64,000 nucleotides of DNA from Ottelia alismoides (GCA_037367405.1 JAZKJV010001876.1:558001-622000); one strand, 5' to 3'; numbered from the stretch's first letter, positions 22,562 to 35,383 are shown. The notes: generated from the sequence alone by a model not told the origin. Numbers and translations are program-made.

Positions 22562-25500
22562 TGATGAATCACCATTCAACACTCTTTATTCCTTTATTTT
22601 AGCTAGAAACCTTGTTAAGATACCATGTAAATGCTTGTAAATAGAATGAATTGTCAAAATGCATGATTCATGTAAATAACCATAATTAGCATGTTTTTGC
22701 ACAAAAATTAAGGAATAAAGAAATAAAGAAAAAAGAGGAAATATTTAGAATCAATATTAAGTGACCCAAACCCAAGGGAGGACTCAATATGGGCCTGACC
22801 GCAAAATAAAACAAGTAGAGAGAGATAGGGTCATTCATCTTTGTGCAAATATTCCCCCTTTTATGGATATATTATTTTCATCAAATAAAAATATTTATGT
22901 GTCCCTCATAATGTGTCTATATTTATAAAAATAAAATAAAAAAATAAAAATAAAACAAAAATAAATTCTCTCTCTTCCCCTTGTATATACCATGTACATA
23001 TGTACCTATATATATTTATTTACCCTTATAAATACACAATAAAAATTAAATAAAAATTATTTTGAATCCCATATTTTATGTTGTAAATAAATAAATATAA
23101 AATAGGGATAATTTTACAAAAATAAACAACTAAAAATAAAAATAAACAACTATGTATATACATTAATTTATTTTTTAAAAAAATAAACAAAAATCACTAA
23201 AAAATAATTTAAAAAATAATAAACATTTTTCTTGTTGAAAATATTTTAAAATAAAATCATTTACTATTTTTTATTTAATTTACAAATAATTAATAAATAT
23301 TGGATTCTGATTGGTCCACAAGGGATTATTGACCCCCGGTCAACTCCCCCCCCCTGGACCACTTAGGATCCGGACCTCATTTTGATCCGACTTCTCCCAT
23401 TTTTCCTGAATCACTTCGCCTCCCATTTACCTAAACCCCTAGCTCTGATTGAACCTTGATGATCCGGGATTCACGCCCGACCTTCTTTCTAGGGGTCCGA
23501 GCTTTGTATTGCGCGCACGACTCCTATCTTCCCGGACCCCTACCAGTATAAAGTATCGCCTCCTTCTGCCATTTCACGCACCTTTGGCTCCCGTCTTCGA
23601 CTCCCAGGACCTCCACCTTCATCCTTGAGTGACAGCGAGTGATCGTGAGTGTTGCAACGAGGATGTGGAGGCGTTTGCCCTAGGTCCGGTGACCATCGTC
23701 GTCGAGCTCTGCCGCTGGCGTAGCCCAAGCCTCTGGAGGTGACGCTCCATTGAGGCAAAGACCATCGGATATCCAGCATCTACCCCACAGTCGACTCCGA
23801 CCATCAGGTATCACCCTTAGCTTCTAGTTCGTTGTTTAGATCCGATCGTTCCCACCTTGCTCCGCCAGCTCCGCCCCAGTGGCCGGAGCCCCGTCACTCC
23901 ATCTCATCTGTATCGATAGATCCCTCGACCCATGGTCACCTTCCTTCCACGATCTAATCACCTCGATCTTGGCTATCCGAGCCAAGATCGGGTTTGGTTC
24001 CTTCCGCCGCCTCCACCGGAATCTCCCTTCGCATATCCACTTGGCTTCCCTTTGTCATTTCGCAAATAACCCATGCCGGAGTCTTCCTCTAAGAACGAGA
24101 TTTCTCTTGCAGGTTAATAAGCGCAGGAAACCCCCCTTGGTCGCGTCTTTCATCCTTCGTCGGAGTCGCCCAGCTCCCTTCTCCATCGCCAGAGAATCGA
24201 ACCATTGGGAGCTCCATCGGACGCCACCACCCAACGTGGATCGTCATCACGAGGAGAACCCCCCTCTCCGATCTTCCATCGGACGCTCGGATCGCTTCCA
24301 GCTCGCCGGAGAAGCTCGCCTAGGAGGAGTTCTTCCAGCCTATCTCTCTGCCGTCAGATCACGCCTCGCCTCCAGATATCATCCGAGCCGTCCATGCCCA
24401 GCTCCTGTCAGGTCGTTAGATACCAGATCTAAAGGCCACGTGCACCCCACGTTTGGCATCGTGTCAGCACCGTTGGATCTTCCAGGAGGCACCATCACAG
24501 CCGCACACCATCCGCCATTCACCGCCCGACACCTGGCCCTCATGTTCCCCACACGCGCTTTAGCTGGGTAACTTGCGCCCGACCCCCTACACTTTATTAT
24601 AGTTTCTACTTAGTCTATTAAATAAACTCGCACACTTGGATAATTTGCATATTTGGACCTGTAATTTCATATATTTGCATTTTAGTCCCTGCTTTGTGGA
24701 GACACGTGATTTTGTGGGCTTTTTGCATATTCGGGGCTGGGTTTTATGACTGTTATGGAATGAATGATACGTTTTGATAATTTCATATATACCCCTGTGC
24801 GTACAGTATTTGAACATGTGTGGAAATTGATGTGAATTTTACACTGATGCCCTTATAGTTCCTGCACGTATTTCTTTTTAGCTCTCCGAACTTGTTTTTA
24901 TTACATATAGGTCCATGTGTGCTCCGTCTTTTATATTGATTGAATAAAATAGCAAGCAAACTCCAAATCTCATGAAATTTCACTAAATTTTTGGAACATT
25001 TCTGTTATTGTTTGTTATTTCTAAAAAATCAAAAACCCTTGTTTTTGTCACTGTTTGAATTATAAAATCCATTAAAAATATAAAAAACTCATCTAAAAAT
25101 TACAAAAAAATTAGGTACGGTTTATTTTGTTATTTTCTTGCTTAAGTCAAATTTTGGCTTGACTTGTATATATATAAAACATCTAAAAATCACAAAATCC
25201 TAAAAATCTTATAAAAATTCTTAAAATTTCTATAAAAATAAAAAAAATGCAATTTTGATTTCTGTAGTTTAGTTTTTTATTTCCAGTTATCATAAAAATT
25301 GTCTCCAGATTTTTAGAGCTAATTATATATTTTTAATTAGCCTTTCAAATATGGTTGCACATTGATTCTGATTTTTTATCTTTTTCTATTTTTATAAAAT
25401 CAACTAAAAATCATAAAATTCTAAGAAAATTACCAACAACACTTAAAAAAATAAAAAAACACAAAAATAATTTTATTTTAAATTTCTGGCTTGTTTTGGA

Positions 25501-25848
25501 GTGTTTAATAAATTTTGCTTGTGTGCTTTTTCCCCTTCTTCCTCATTTTCTTTATATTTAAAAATAAAAAAATAAAAATACATAAAATCCATCAAAAATA
25601 CATTTTCTTATTTTATTAATTTTCTGACTACTTCGTAGACCACTTGGCCAATTCGTGCTCCTTGAGTTTGACTCTGGTCGCTATACCAGGTAAAATAAAT
25701 GGCAAGACCGCTTATTCGGCTTTTTGACTGATTATTCTTGTTTGGTGGTCTGATTTTTCTTGTTGAGTCTGATCCGCGAGATCGGGGTCGCAACGATCCT
25801 TGATTGATTTTATTCCTACTCGGATTTTGTGGGAGTTTCGGCTCATCA
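22562..25848 (+). repeat. Athila-B 5' LTR
   Basis: Begins TGATGAATCACCATTC and ends GGCTCATCA. Layout: an AT-rich first 750 bp, a GC-rich 1.2 kb with the TATA box (23300-24560), then an AT-rich U5. Compared with the 3' LTR it lacks a 12-bp repeat at 62591-62602 and about 30 bp near 62875-62905. The long frame at 23879-24571 lies wholly within the LTR, is proline/serine/arginine-rich and is broken in the other LTR, so I do not call it a gene. Confidence 0.92.
23547..23553 (+). promoter_or_regulatory. TATA box of the Athila-B 5' LTR
   Basis: TATAAAG within CCAGTATAAAGTATCGCC, in a GC-rich setting about 985 bp into the LTR. It is conserved at 61429-61435 in the 3' LTR. A start site 25-35 bp downstream is inferred. 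Confidence 0.6.
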
Positions 25849-25851
25849 GAA

Positions 25852-25869
25852 TGGCGTCGTTGCCACGGA
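25852..25869 (+). other. Athila-B primer-binding site (tRNA-Asp type)
   Basis: TGGCGTCGTTGCCACGGA starts three bases after the LTR end. It is close to the TGGCGCCGTTGCCGGGGA site complementary to tRNA-Asp that Athila elements use. Confidence 0.85.
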
Positions 25870-27490
25870 GCACGGCTTAGTAGTCGTTTTTTATTTTTCG
25901 TGGTTTTCTTTTTCGATTTTTCTGTAGATATTTGTAGATATTTTTGTCTGATTTTATTTGCATATTTTTGTAATAATCTGGTCTGACACATTTATGTCTC
26001 TTATTCTTGCGAGGGCCCGAGGACCGAGGCGGCTTTATCGGAAGCTGAAGCAACCACGGGAGTCGGAGGCGGCTCTTTTCTGCATAGAGCCACAGGAGAG
26101 CACGAGTAGCCGAGCAGGAGTGCGGGAGCTACATAATAGCCGCAAATAACCGTTGATAACCGTTAGCTTAGTGTAGAGTAGTTTAGTTATATTTTCTGCA
26201 GAATTATTATTGTAATAATACAGGGACAGACACTTGGACTTTATCAGTGACTACCGGGGTCTGTTTCGCCAAGCATCGGTGTGCTCGAGGGACCTCACCG
26301 TGTTTTTCACTGGTTTTTAGTTTTGTTACATTTTATTATTAACTGCTTATCTGATTTACGTGGTTTTGGCCTTAGCTTAGGATTTTCTTCTGATTGTGAC
26401 GTAATTGATTAGGATCCAAACCCTAATTATCTGTCTGCACCTATTAGATCGTAATTGGACCTAATTAATTAACTCACAATAAAGTCAGATTACTTAGACT
26501 CTAGTCCACGTGCCTTGAGGAGTCACATACAGCGCGTGCAGGATCCGTTGTGGCGGACACTGAGTGGCTCCCAAGATTGGACTCTGGACTTTGGTTTCAG
26601 TACTCGGCTACTGTTCTTATCGTGTAGAAATTACTCTGTTAAGGCCGGTTTCTCGTGCATCATATAGATAATTTATATCCAGTCTTTACTTTTATGCGTG
26701 GATCACTCTGCATATAGACTGCTGGAGTCGGGTACGCATCTCTTACTCTGCATGCATCATTGATTTCTTTACGCATGGGCTTTTTCGTCTTCTCCCCCCT
26801 ATTTTCGGACTTAAATAATCAGGAGAACCAAAAAAATTGTTAGGCGTTGCTTGTACTAAAAAATATCTAAAAAGGAAAAAAACTATAAAATTGGGATTGC
26901 TAGACACACTTGACCCTAAAAGACACTTCACTTAAAAAGTTGTCTTGGGGAGAGCAATCCCCTCCTTGTCTGGTTTGGATGAGCGAGAGAGCGACCTGCA
27001 CACTAGGCTAGAGCCATATCCAATCTCCGATCAGATTACCAGCCTTTTATACGAGACATTCTGTTGGGAGGATTGGATTCCCATCAGCTCACGTAATCAC
27101 TCTGATAGATTGACATTATCACCTAAATAAAAATTGACAAGATAATTGACCGAACCTTTACGGTCTTCAGCTCTATGTTGAGTAGGTGAACATGGGGTTT
27201 GTTTGCTCATCTTGTGTGTTTCCATATCTCGTCCGCCCACCTCGTCAGATCAAGATGATGGGCAGGAGGTCTCTTAGGCAGCCTCTGGCTGCATCGCTTT
27301 TTAGCACTTCAGCCCATTTATCTAGGTTGGTCTGTGAGAGTCGAGACCCGCTCTCCATACCCGAGTTCGATTCCGCCCTGTTCCCCCTTGACCACCCTTC
27401 TACCAGTCCAGAGATACCAGCGCCAGTGAGCGACAGCAGACAGATGATTTATCGGCACCTGACTTTGGGTCTTTTGCCTTTGCAGAGACC
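25870..27490 (+). other. Athila-B 5' leader, non-coding
   Basis: About 1.6 kb between primer site and the likely gag start. There is no convincing coding sequence: frames are short and overlap on both strands. A purine-rich GC segment (26010-26150) follows a T-rich tract. Packaging and dimerisation signals would be expected here but none can be identified by eye. Confidence 0.6.
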
Positions 27491-29171
27491 ATGGACAGCA
27501 GTGAGGAGCGCATCGAGGGTTAGCAACCTGAGACGATCACATACGTATTGGACCAGAATGCGATCAACAACACCCTGTTGGCTTCCCTCGAGACCATGCA
27601 GCGCAAGATACGAGATTAGGGGCCTTCATGGTGGAGATGAGGAGAGAGATGGAGAGGCTGAGGACAGTACGAGATCAGCCGAGAGCCGCGGGAGAGAGGG
27701 ATCTAGATCGGTCAGAGGAGCCAGTTCAGCTGGCAGCAGCAGCAGATCAGCCGAGACCGATGCGGGAGGTGCACAACCCTGGATCGACACTGACGCACCG
27801 GTGGATCATTCTTCCAGTGATCGTGGGGGACTTCAAGTTCCCCCCACAGACACTTCAGCTTCTTCCCCGCTTCCACGGACTCGCCACTGAGGAGCCCCAT
27901 CTGCATCTTCTGGAGTTTGAGATGATCTGCAGCACTGTCCACGATCGGCAGGTGGACGAGGACACCATTCGAATGATCACCTTCCCTTTCTCCCTTGTTG
28001 ATAGAGCAGCCAACTGGCTGAAGCATTTGGAAAAATTTGTGTACACCTGGGAGCAGCTCAGCACAGAGTACTTGAACAAGTACTATCCACTCGGGCGGAC
28101 CAATGCAGCGAGGGCCCTGATCAGCAACTTCTCCATGCTCCCCAACGAGCAGTTTCACAAGGCATGGGAGAGGTTTAGAGAGCTTATCGACAGATGCCCG
28201 CACCATGACATCTCGAAGCCGAACCTAGTTCAGAGCTTCTTTTGCGGACGGACGCCAGAGCTGCAGGGCCTGGTAAATGCTTCTTGTGGCGGTTCCTACT
28301 TAGCCAAGGATGAGGATCAGGTCTGGGCCATCTATGAGGAGATGGCCAAGAACTACACGGTGTTTTCCCAGACCCGACTCTACACTCAGGGATGTCCCTA
28401 GCCACAGCTCGTGCAGTACCAGAGGATAGCACGAATCGATGTCGGTCCTTCTACTTCGTCCGTGGCAGCCACACAGGCCAAGTCTACAGCCGCAGACATG
28501 GGCATCATCAGCGAGAAGCTGGACCGGATCAAGTTGATCGAGAAGAAGCAGTGCCAGGGCATATCGTAGATGGATCAGATGGTACAGACGCTGAGTGACC
28601 TGAAGATACAGCTCATGTGTCTCCAGGAGGCACGGATGGCTTCTCAGCCCCGTCTTCGGTCACGAGGAGATCCGAGCAGTAGTGGTAGCTCGCCCCAGCA
28701 CTCCAGTATGCATAGGAAGGTTCACCTTATACAGGAGGCATCATACCAATAGCCACTGTCGTTTTACCAGCCACCACCATCCCAGGACACTCAGATGGTG
28801 GTCTAGAAGTCGGATCAACCCCTGGCAGTACTTCCTCCACCCACCTACGAGCCAGAGCCATTGCTGGATGTCAATGGGATTTGGTACGACCGACCCCAGC
28901 CTGGTATCCGACGAGACCATCCAGGATTTCGTTGGTCGGTCGGAGGCAACAGTTCCCAGCAGCAGCCTCCAGTTTAGGGTAGCCAGTACGGCTAGCAGCG
29001 TGAGCAGCACCTGCAGCCTCAGTCCCCAGTACACCAGCAGCAGCAACCATCCCAGCACCAGCAGTATGGTCCTTGTCCCTATGAGCAGGGACAGTCTTGG
29101 AGGCGTGAGCAGCCTCAGCAGCAGCAGTATCATCAGCAGTACCCCTCTCACCCTCACCAGCAGCAGCCTCA
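27491..29171 (+). pseudogene. gag: Athila-B gag, 5' part, inactivated
   Basis: The likely start ATG at 27491 (context ACCATGG) opens MDSSEERIEG, then a stop. A frame change near 27620 leads into the main frame (27628-28401). That frame has the retrotransposon Gag core: LPRFHGLATEEPHLHLLEF, then FPFSLVDRAANWL, the W-E-Q-L / KYYPLGR segment, the WERFRELIDRCPHHD block and FFCGR. Downstream are a low-complexity C-terminal part rich in Q, P and S (28570-29170) and stops at about 28399, 28568, 28750 and 28805. The gene is cut at 29171 by Athila-A; the same codon phase is picked up at 53518. The capsid family assignment is firm. Confidence 0.88.
29167..29171 (+). other. target-site duplication CCTCA, left copy (Athila-A)
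   Basis: CCTCA precedes the minus-oriented LTR end TGATGAGTC at 29172. The second copy is 53513-53517, after GGATTCATCA. With one copy removed, Athila-B gag reads through in frame. Confidence 0.92.
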
Positions 29172-30400
29172 TGATGAGTCGCTAAATACGATGATTAATT
29201 CGGTCACGTTGTAGTACATGTACTTAGCAATTTAGTCAGAACCGAGAGAAGGATCTCCGTGAAGAGTGTCTCGACTTAATTTATATCCCGGACAAGTCCA
29301 GGGTCGAACATAGGGAGGCAAAGGAGCAACTTGAGGGTAATTCTAAAACATAGACCTCGATTTCCAAATGCGATTTTTTTAATATTTTTTTAATGCACAA
29401 ACAAATGTAAATGCAAATGCGGCTGAATTAAAACACTAAGAAAGCATACAACAAGGCCAAATTAATTTTAATGTCAAATAAATTCAATTTAGCCAAATTA
29501 TATTTTTTCTAGAATCCTAATCCAGATATGAACACCAAACACAGTTTTTGTATTTTTCGGGGTTAACATGCAACAATGAAAAATGCACACTTTTTATGGA
29601 TCTTTTCGCAATTTTTCGAATAAACAGTAATTAAAAATTATGAAAAATTTACAGGAATGAAAACATGATGCAAGGAAGCTAGTAATATTTTTGGAATTTT
29701 TTGACGAAATATGATTTTTTTATGCATTTTTTAGTGAAAATAGAGTGACAGTGAGTAATTAATTCTTAATTAATCCAAAATATCAAATTAATTAGATTGC
29801 AAATTATCTGAAGTAGGTATTTTCATGTGGCATACACGATACTTGAAATTTCACAAAAATTATATATGTGGATTTAATTAAAAATCAAATACTAAAATCA
29901 CTCGACATATTATTTCTGGCACAGGACATCTCCACTTTGGATGAAATTTGGATAGTAAGTTAATCACATATCAAGGCATCATTCCTAATTTTTGTGGAAT
30001 TTTTAGAGCAACCGTGTGTGAGATATCAATTTAAGAGCTCGATTTGTGTAAAATATCAAGAATTTCAGTTACACAATTTTAAATAATTACCAAAATATCA
30101 GAAAAATACAAATAAATATTCAAAATGTAGACAATTAGTTGCTCATCACAATGGCATTTTCCAATTCATAAAAAGATGCAATACAAGTGTCTAAATTAAT
30201 AGCCAAACATAGGTATATCCTTGCAAATTCAGAAAACTATATTTACAACAAGATAACATGAACAGGGATGAAGTTGTAATTACAAAAACGTTACGAGAAA
30301 GTTATGCAAATTTTACATTAAAAAAAAGTTTAACCTTTCTTCTTCCTTGGGATAGGGCGTAGGTGGAGGAGAACCCAAAATGGAGGAGGTGCGGTCGCGC
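29172..30400 (-). repeat. Athila-A 3' LTR fragment, minus strand
   Basis: Aligns with 50559-51790 from the first base (TGATGAGTCGCTAAATACG against TGACGAGTCGCTAAATACG), at roughly 90% identity by eye, mostly transitions. It breaks off in the GC-rich centre of the LTR near GGTGCGGTCGCG, where the sequence flips to the opposite strand. Confidence 0.88.
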
Positions 30401-30457
30401 CGTACGTTGACCTCCTGGGCTCGCACCGCCTCTCCCATCAACGCAACCCACACCTCA
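30401..30457 (+). repeat. short inverted piece of the same LTR
   Basis: GACCTCCTGGGCTCGCACC and the following CTCTCCCATCAACGCAACC match the plus-strand LTR at about 49219-49262, opposite to the fragment just before it. The flip lies at a GGTGCGGCCGC-type motif that occurs inverted within each LTR (about 51781-51793 and 51933-51945). This suggests local inversion. After CACACCTCA the sequence jumps to pol. Confidence 0.8.
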
Positions 30458-33095
30458 GAAAGAGATTGAGAAATGGTGCAAGGCAGAGTTTATATACCCT
30501 ATATCTGACTCCAAGTGGGTGGCCTCACTTCATGTTGTCGTGAAGAAGTCGGGAATTCAGATGGTCACCAACGAGGAGGGGGTAGAGATCGCGACACAAG
30601 TACCTATGTCGTGGCGTGTATGTGTTGACTACAGGCGCCTGAATGCTACGACCAAGAAAGATCACTTTCCCTTGCCTTTTATTCATCAGATCTTGGAAAG
30701 ACTCGAGGGGAAAGAGTTCTTCTGTTTTATTGATGGGTACTCAAGCTACAACCAGGTGGCCATAGCCCCTGAGGACCAGGAAAAGACCACATTCACATGT
30801 CCATTCGGCACTTATGCTTTCAGGCGCATGCCATTCGGGCTCTGCAATGCCCTGGGCACATTTCAGCGGTGCATGATAGCCATATTTGCCGAGATGGTGG
30901 GAGATTTCCTGTAAGTGTTCATGGATGACTTCTCGGTCCACGGCGATTCTTTTGATACATGTTTAGTGCACTTGGACTGAGTCATCACGAGGTGTAGAGA
31001 GGTGAATCTGGTACTCTCTTGGGAGAAGAGTCACTTTATGGTGACGGAGGGTATCGTGTTGGGGCATGTCATCTCTAAAAGGGGAATGGAGGTTGACCCT
31101 GCTAAGGTGGACGTGATCCAGAAACTCGATCCACCTACCAACGTGAAGTCCGTGCGGTCATTCTTAGGACATGTTGGATTCTATAGAAGATTCATTTAGG
31201 ATTTTTCAAAGATCGCCTGACCACTGACTGAGCTCTTAGGGAAAGACACAGAGTTCGTTGTAGATCACAGGTGTCTGGAGGACTTTGAGCTCTTGAAGAG
31301 GAAGATTTGTGACTCGCCTATCCTACAAGCTCCTGACTGGTCTCTCCCCTTTGAGATCATGACTGAGCTTCAGATTTTGCTATAGGAGCTATGTTAGGAC
31401 AACGACGAGAAGGGATTCCGTTTGCGATCCATTACGCGAGCAAAGTTTTAGATCCTACAAAGAAGAATTATACAGTGACTGAAAAGGAAATGCTCGCGGT
31501 AGTATGGGCCCTCGAGTAGCTCAGATCATATATTTTGGGCTCTAAGGTGACAATATATACTGATCACACAGCCATTCGATATTTAATGGAAAAGAAGGAC
31601 GCGAAGGCGCGTCTTCTTAGGTGGATTTTACTCGTCGAGGAATTTGATTTGGAGATAAAAGATAAACCTGGAGTGAAGAATGTTGTTGCTGATCACCATT
31701 CTCGGATTGAACTTAAGGATTCTCCTGATTATGAGCGTATTAGAGAGAACTTCCCAGATGAGTCAATTTGTGTTATTGACTCACTCCCGTGGTATGCCAA
31801 CATGGTGAACTATCTTGTCTCCAAGCAGGTTCCCCATGGTTGGACCAGGAGCAGCATTGACCGACTGAAGTCAGATTCAAGGAGATACCACTGGGACGAT
31901 CCTTTCCTTTTCTTCGAAGGACCGGATTGTGTTTGGAGAAGGTGTATTCCTCAAGAGGAATACCAGAGTGTCCTCACATATTGTCATTCACTTGAGGCTG
32001 TAGGACACCATTCGGGAAAGAGAACCGCTCACAAAGTACTACAATGTGGATTATATTGGCCGACCTTATTTAGAGATGCTATTGATTTTGTGCGGTCGTG
32101 CCCGATACAGTTGGACAGAGAGATGAGATGCCCATGCATCCGATGGTAATTTGTGATGTTTTTGATGCATGGGGCATAGATTTTATGGGTCCCTTTCCCA
32201 ACAGCCAAGGACATGAGTACATATAGTTGGCAGTTGATTATCTATCCAGGTGGGTGGAGGCTATCCCAACTCGAACCGCAGACAGCAAGACTGTCTGCAA
32301 GTTTGTGAGAGACCATATTATTGCTAGGTTCGGGGTGCAAAAAGTTTTGATATCTGATGGGGGTAGCCATTTTGTGAACCGAGAGATGAGATCTTTAGCT
32401 AAGGACTATGGATTTGAGCATAGAGTTACTAGTCCTTACCACCCACAGTCCAACGGCATGGCAGAGGTTTCGAACAGAGAGGTGAAGAGTATTTTGCAGA
32501 AATTGGTTCGTCCCGACAGGAAGAATTGGTCTCAGCTCTTAGACCAAGTTCTGTGGGCCTATAGGACAGCCTACAAGACACCATTGGGTACTTCACCATT
32601 TAGAATGATCAATGGCAAGCCATGTCATTTGCCCGCAGAATTGATTCATAAATCCGAATGGGCAATTAAGAAGATTAATTGGAGTTGTCACCTAGGGAAG
32701 CTTGTCGAGACTTGAACTTGAACGAGCTTGTGGAAATCCGAAACAGGGCATATGACAACAGTTTGATTTATAAGGACAAAGTAAAAAGATGGCATGATCA
32801 GCACATTAGATACAAAGACTTTGTCCCTGGACAAAAGGTATGGTTGTTCAATGCCAGGTTGAAGATGTTCCATGGGAAGCTCAAATCTAAATGGACAGGT
32901 CCCTTTGTCATTATGAAAGTGCACGAGAATGGAAGTGTAGAGATAGCTGATCTGACAGATGGTGCACAATCTCATCTGGTGAATGGATAACTGTTGAAGC
33001 ATTTTGTTGATTCGAAAGAGCAGTTAGTCCAAGTCGAGGTCATAAACTTCATACAGAGTGAGCACAGAGCAGATACATCTTATTACTCTTCATGA
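30458..33095 (+). pseudogene. pol: Athila-A pol copy A1 (RT, RNase H, integrase), inactivated
   Basis: Starts just upstream of RT with KEIEKWCKAEFIYPISDSKW. RT motifs include [32 protein letters not shown] and the catalytic MDD (30921-30929). RNase H follows, with [10 protein letters not shown] and the YTDH motif. Integrase has [26 protein letters not shown] and AEVSNRE. Compared with copy A2 it has stops at 30912, about 30978, 31197 and 31215. A 19-nt deletion at about 32107 removes the second cysteine of the integrase zinc finger and shifts the frame. Further stops lie at 32226 and about 32988. It ends at 33093-33095. Gag and protease are absent; DNA upstream is LTR. Confidence 0.92.
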
Positions 33096-34621
33096 AGATG
33101 CAGCATACAGATTCAACATCTTAGAAGATTCAATCACTCTTGTACATTCTCCCTTCCTTGTATATTCTCCATATCACATCGGTTCTTATACTTACTCTTG
33201 TCCTATACTTAGGCTTACCAAGAGCCTAAGTATAGGGGGAGCCGATGTCCGCCATGTGTATATACTCATCCATTTCTCCTCTTGACCTCGTCCGCCCCAT
33301 TCTTGTTCTTCTTCTACACTTAGGTTGTCCAGAGCCAAAGTATAGGGGGGCGGATCGACTTCTATACTGTTTATTATTTTAGCCATCCTACGCTTAGCAC
33401 GAGCTATGTCTTTTTCTCCCTTCTTGTGCCATGAGGACATAGCACCTGCTAAGTATAGGGGGCGTGTATATATTACATATATATTTTACCCATAGCTTGT
33501 ACGTTCACGTATTTTTGTATATATTATACAATAATTATGGGGTTGGTAAAAAATCCTTTTTTCAAAAAAACAAAATAAAACAAAAATCTCTTAAAAAAAT
33601 ATTTCAAAAAAACTATTTTTCCTTATTTGCTTAAAAAAACTTTTTCAAAAAAAAGTCCTTTCTTATTTACTTATCTTTTTCAAAAAAACACTTTTGAAAA
33701 AAAAGCAAAACTTTTTTTCAAAAAAAAACTTTCTTCTTTTCCTTTGTTTTTCAAAAAAACTTTTGAAAAAAAAACCTTTTCTAAAAACTCTCTAAAAAAA
33801 CACTAACTAATAAGTTGGTTTAATCCCTGACACAATTCACATTCACACAAGACTAGTGATGTTCAAGAACACTTGGTTTATGAGGACTTGAGATTTTGAG
33901 TTAACCAGCCTTAGTCATTAGGGTCTTGGACTTACTTATTCACATTTCCCTAGTTTGAAAGATTTGTGTGCTATATTGCATGCTTACTCTCTACCTTAAG
34001 AATATGATCAGCACCTCACATACACGACTGCAGTTATCATGAGATGAGTTGAAATTTCACTTGAGGATCTGAGATGAGGGATTTGAGTTTGGACTTGATT
34101 TAATGATGCTCGAGGATGGGATAAAATCAATGAAGGCTTCATGAAACCTGAGTGTCAGCATCTTTAGCCACAATGAGAATAAGGTTCTTGTACTATCTCT
34201 TGATATCTACCTATGTGCCAGGGTGTGATAAAATAAAAACATTGTTGATCAGTGAGCGCCAACTTTTGGTAAAAGCAGTGGAGCTAGCCAAAAATACTAC
34301 AAAGCAATGAAATGTCAAAGAAAAGCTCTCATTCCATACAAAGTCAATTATCAAAAGAGCTTCCACCAAAGGCGAGCGCTCCCAACCATTTCAAAGTGTC
34401 CACTTGGACCACCGTTATTAGGACCAGGAGTCGGGCTTGCACCATAAAAGGGCTATGCATCGTAAATGCTACAAGTCTAGGTGTAGAAGGTATAATAGAT
34501 ACTCAAAAAAGACACACCCTGGTGTATTCCTAGGAAAACAAGTGCAGACGGCTCCAACTTCTCTTGACGGACGCACTGATCAACACCAAAAATATGCGTT
34601 GAGTAATAAGGCACTCGAGAG
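33096..34621 (+). other. 3' untranslated region of copy A1
   Basis: Co-linear with 45586-47147 of copy A2. It holds three stem-loop modules (see 33202-33462), then a CTTTTTTCAAAAAAAA-type homopolymer tract (33545-33800), then a conserved block from CTAACTAATAAGTTGG onwards. No env-like gene is evident: short frames are not conserved in phase between A1 and A2. It ends at GGATCC, where DNA up to the middle of the LTR is missing. Confidence 0.7.
33202..33462 (+). repeat. stem-loop cluster, copy A1
   Basis: Module 1: 14-bp arms 33202-33215 and 33223-33236 with a 7-nt loop, then GGGGG. Module 2: 33314-33345, with mismatches, then GGGGGG. Module 3: GCTTAGCACGAGCTATGTC (33392-33410) pairs with GACATAGCACCTGCTAAG (about 33436-33453), then TATAGGGGG. 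All three end in the same (T)AAGTATAGGGG sequence. Confidence 0.85.
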
Positions 34622-35123
34622 GATCCATCTTCATGTGAGGAGAGCCTATTTCCCAGAGTTGAATCGGTGACAGCGACGCAACCGCGGTCGAGCGACGATA
34701 GCCCTCTCTCCGGTGAGATCCGTTGGCTTCTCGGCCAACATCGCAGCCGCAACCACATGCTGCTCGAGCTCATCGCACGCCGGCGATTTGAGCGATGACC
34801 GTGCTCTTGTGAGCACATCATAGGCGACCGTCCATCCTAGGTAATTTTATTTTCATCTTGTTGTCATTATTTTTATCTTTGCAATTTTTTTAGTACATCA
34901 TATCATCACCATTCACCCTCCATTTGTTCCACATCATCTCCACCACCATATTTGCATTTCTTGTTTAAAAAAATAAAAAAATTTAAAATTTAAAACAAAA
35001 AAATCTTATTTGAAATTAAAAAAACATAAAACACAGCAGTAAAAAAATTAAAAAAATCAAAAAAAAATCAAGCACGGAGCCGCAGCGACCAAGCCGTCGC
35101 CGCCCCCCTTTCCGCGATAGGGG
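34622..35123 (+). repeat. Athila-A LTR piece, plus strand (end of copy A1)
   Basis: Aligns with 48563-49072 of the complete plus LTR (CATGTGAGGAGAGCCTA, then CAGCGACGCAACCGCGGTCG). Its first 970 bp are deleted, joined through GATCC. It ends in the GC-rich centre at about 35123, fused to copia-2 LTR sequence. Confidence 0.85.
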
Positions 35124-35369
35124 CTTAAGATAGGAGGATCTCTACTTTGGGATCTCGCGATCACAACCACGCTTCAAGAGGTATTCCTTGTACTTTGTGG
35201 TTTGTTGAAACGATCCGAGAAGTGTTCTCGTGATCATGTGGTTTCATCTTTAAAGTTAAAAATTTTAATTTCTGCTACATCTAGCGAATAGTGCGACTAG
35301 TTGCTCCGATTGCATACGATGCGATCGACATGCTTCCGTGATGCGCTTGAGGATTCACAATATCCTTCA
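35124..35369 (+). repeat. copia-2 5' LTR remnant (last 246 bp)
   Basis: CTTAAGATAGGAGGATCTC onwards is almost identical to the end of the copia-2 3' LTR (42827-43072), ending AATATCCTTCA. The high similarity of these two ends suggests copia-2 is younger than copia-1. Confidence 0.92.
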
Positions 35370-35371
35370 AG

Positions 35372-35383
35372 TGGTATCAGAGC
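35372..35383 (+). other. copia-2 primer-binding site (tRNA-iMet)
   Basis: TGGTATCAGAGC, the standard initiator tRNA-Met complement of plant copia elements, two bases after the LTR end. Confidence 0.92.

Noticed and set aside
23879..24571. 230-residue open frame in a GC-rich region
   Set aside because: It lies wholly inside the Athila-B 5' LTR, has low-complexity P/S/R composition and is broken at the matching place in the 3' LTR (61761-62460).
33202..33236. Stem-loop as a tRNA or intrinsic terminator
   Set aside because: There is no cloverleaf. The element is a plant retrotransposon, so a bacterial-type terminator is not expected, and the stem is followed by G-runs, not T-runs.
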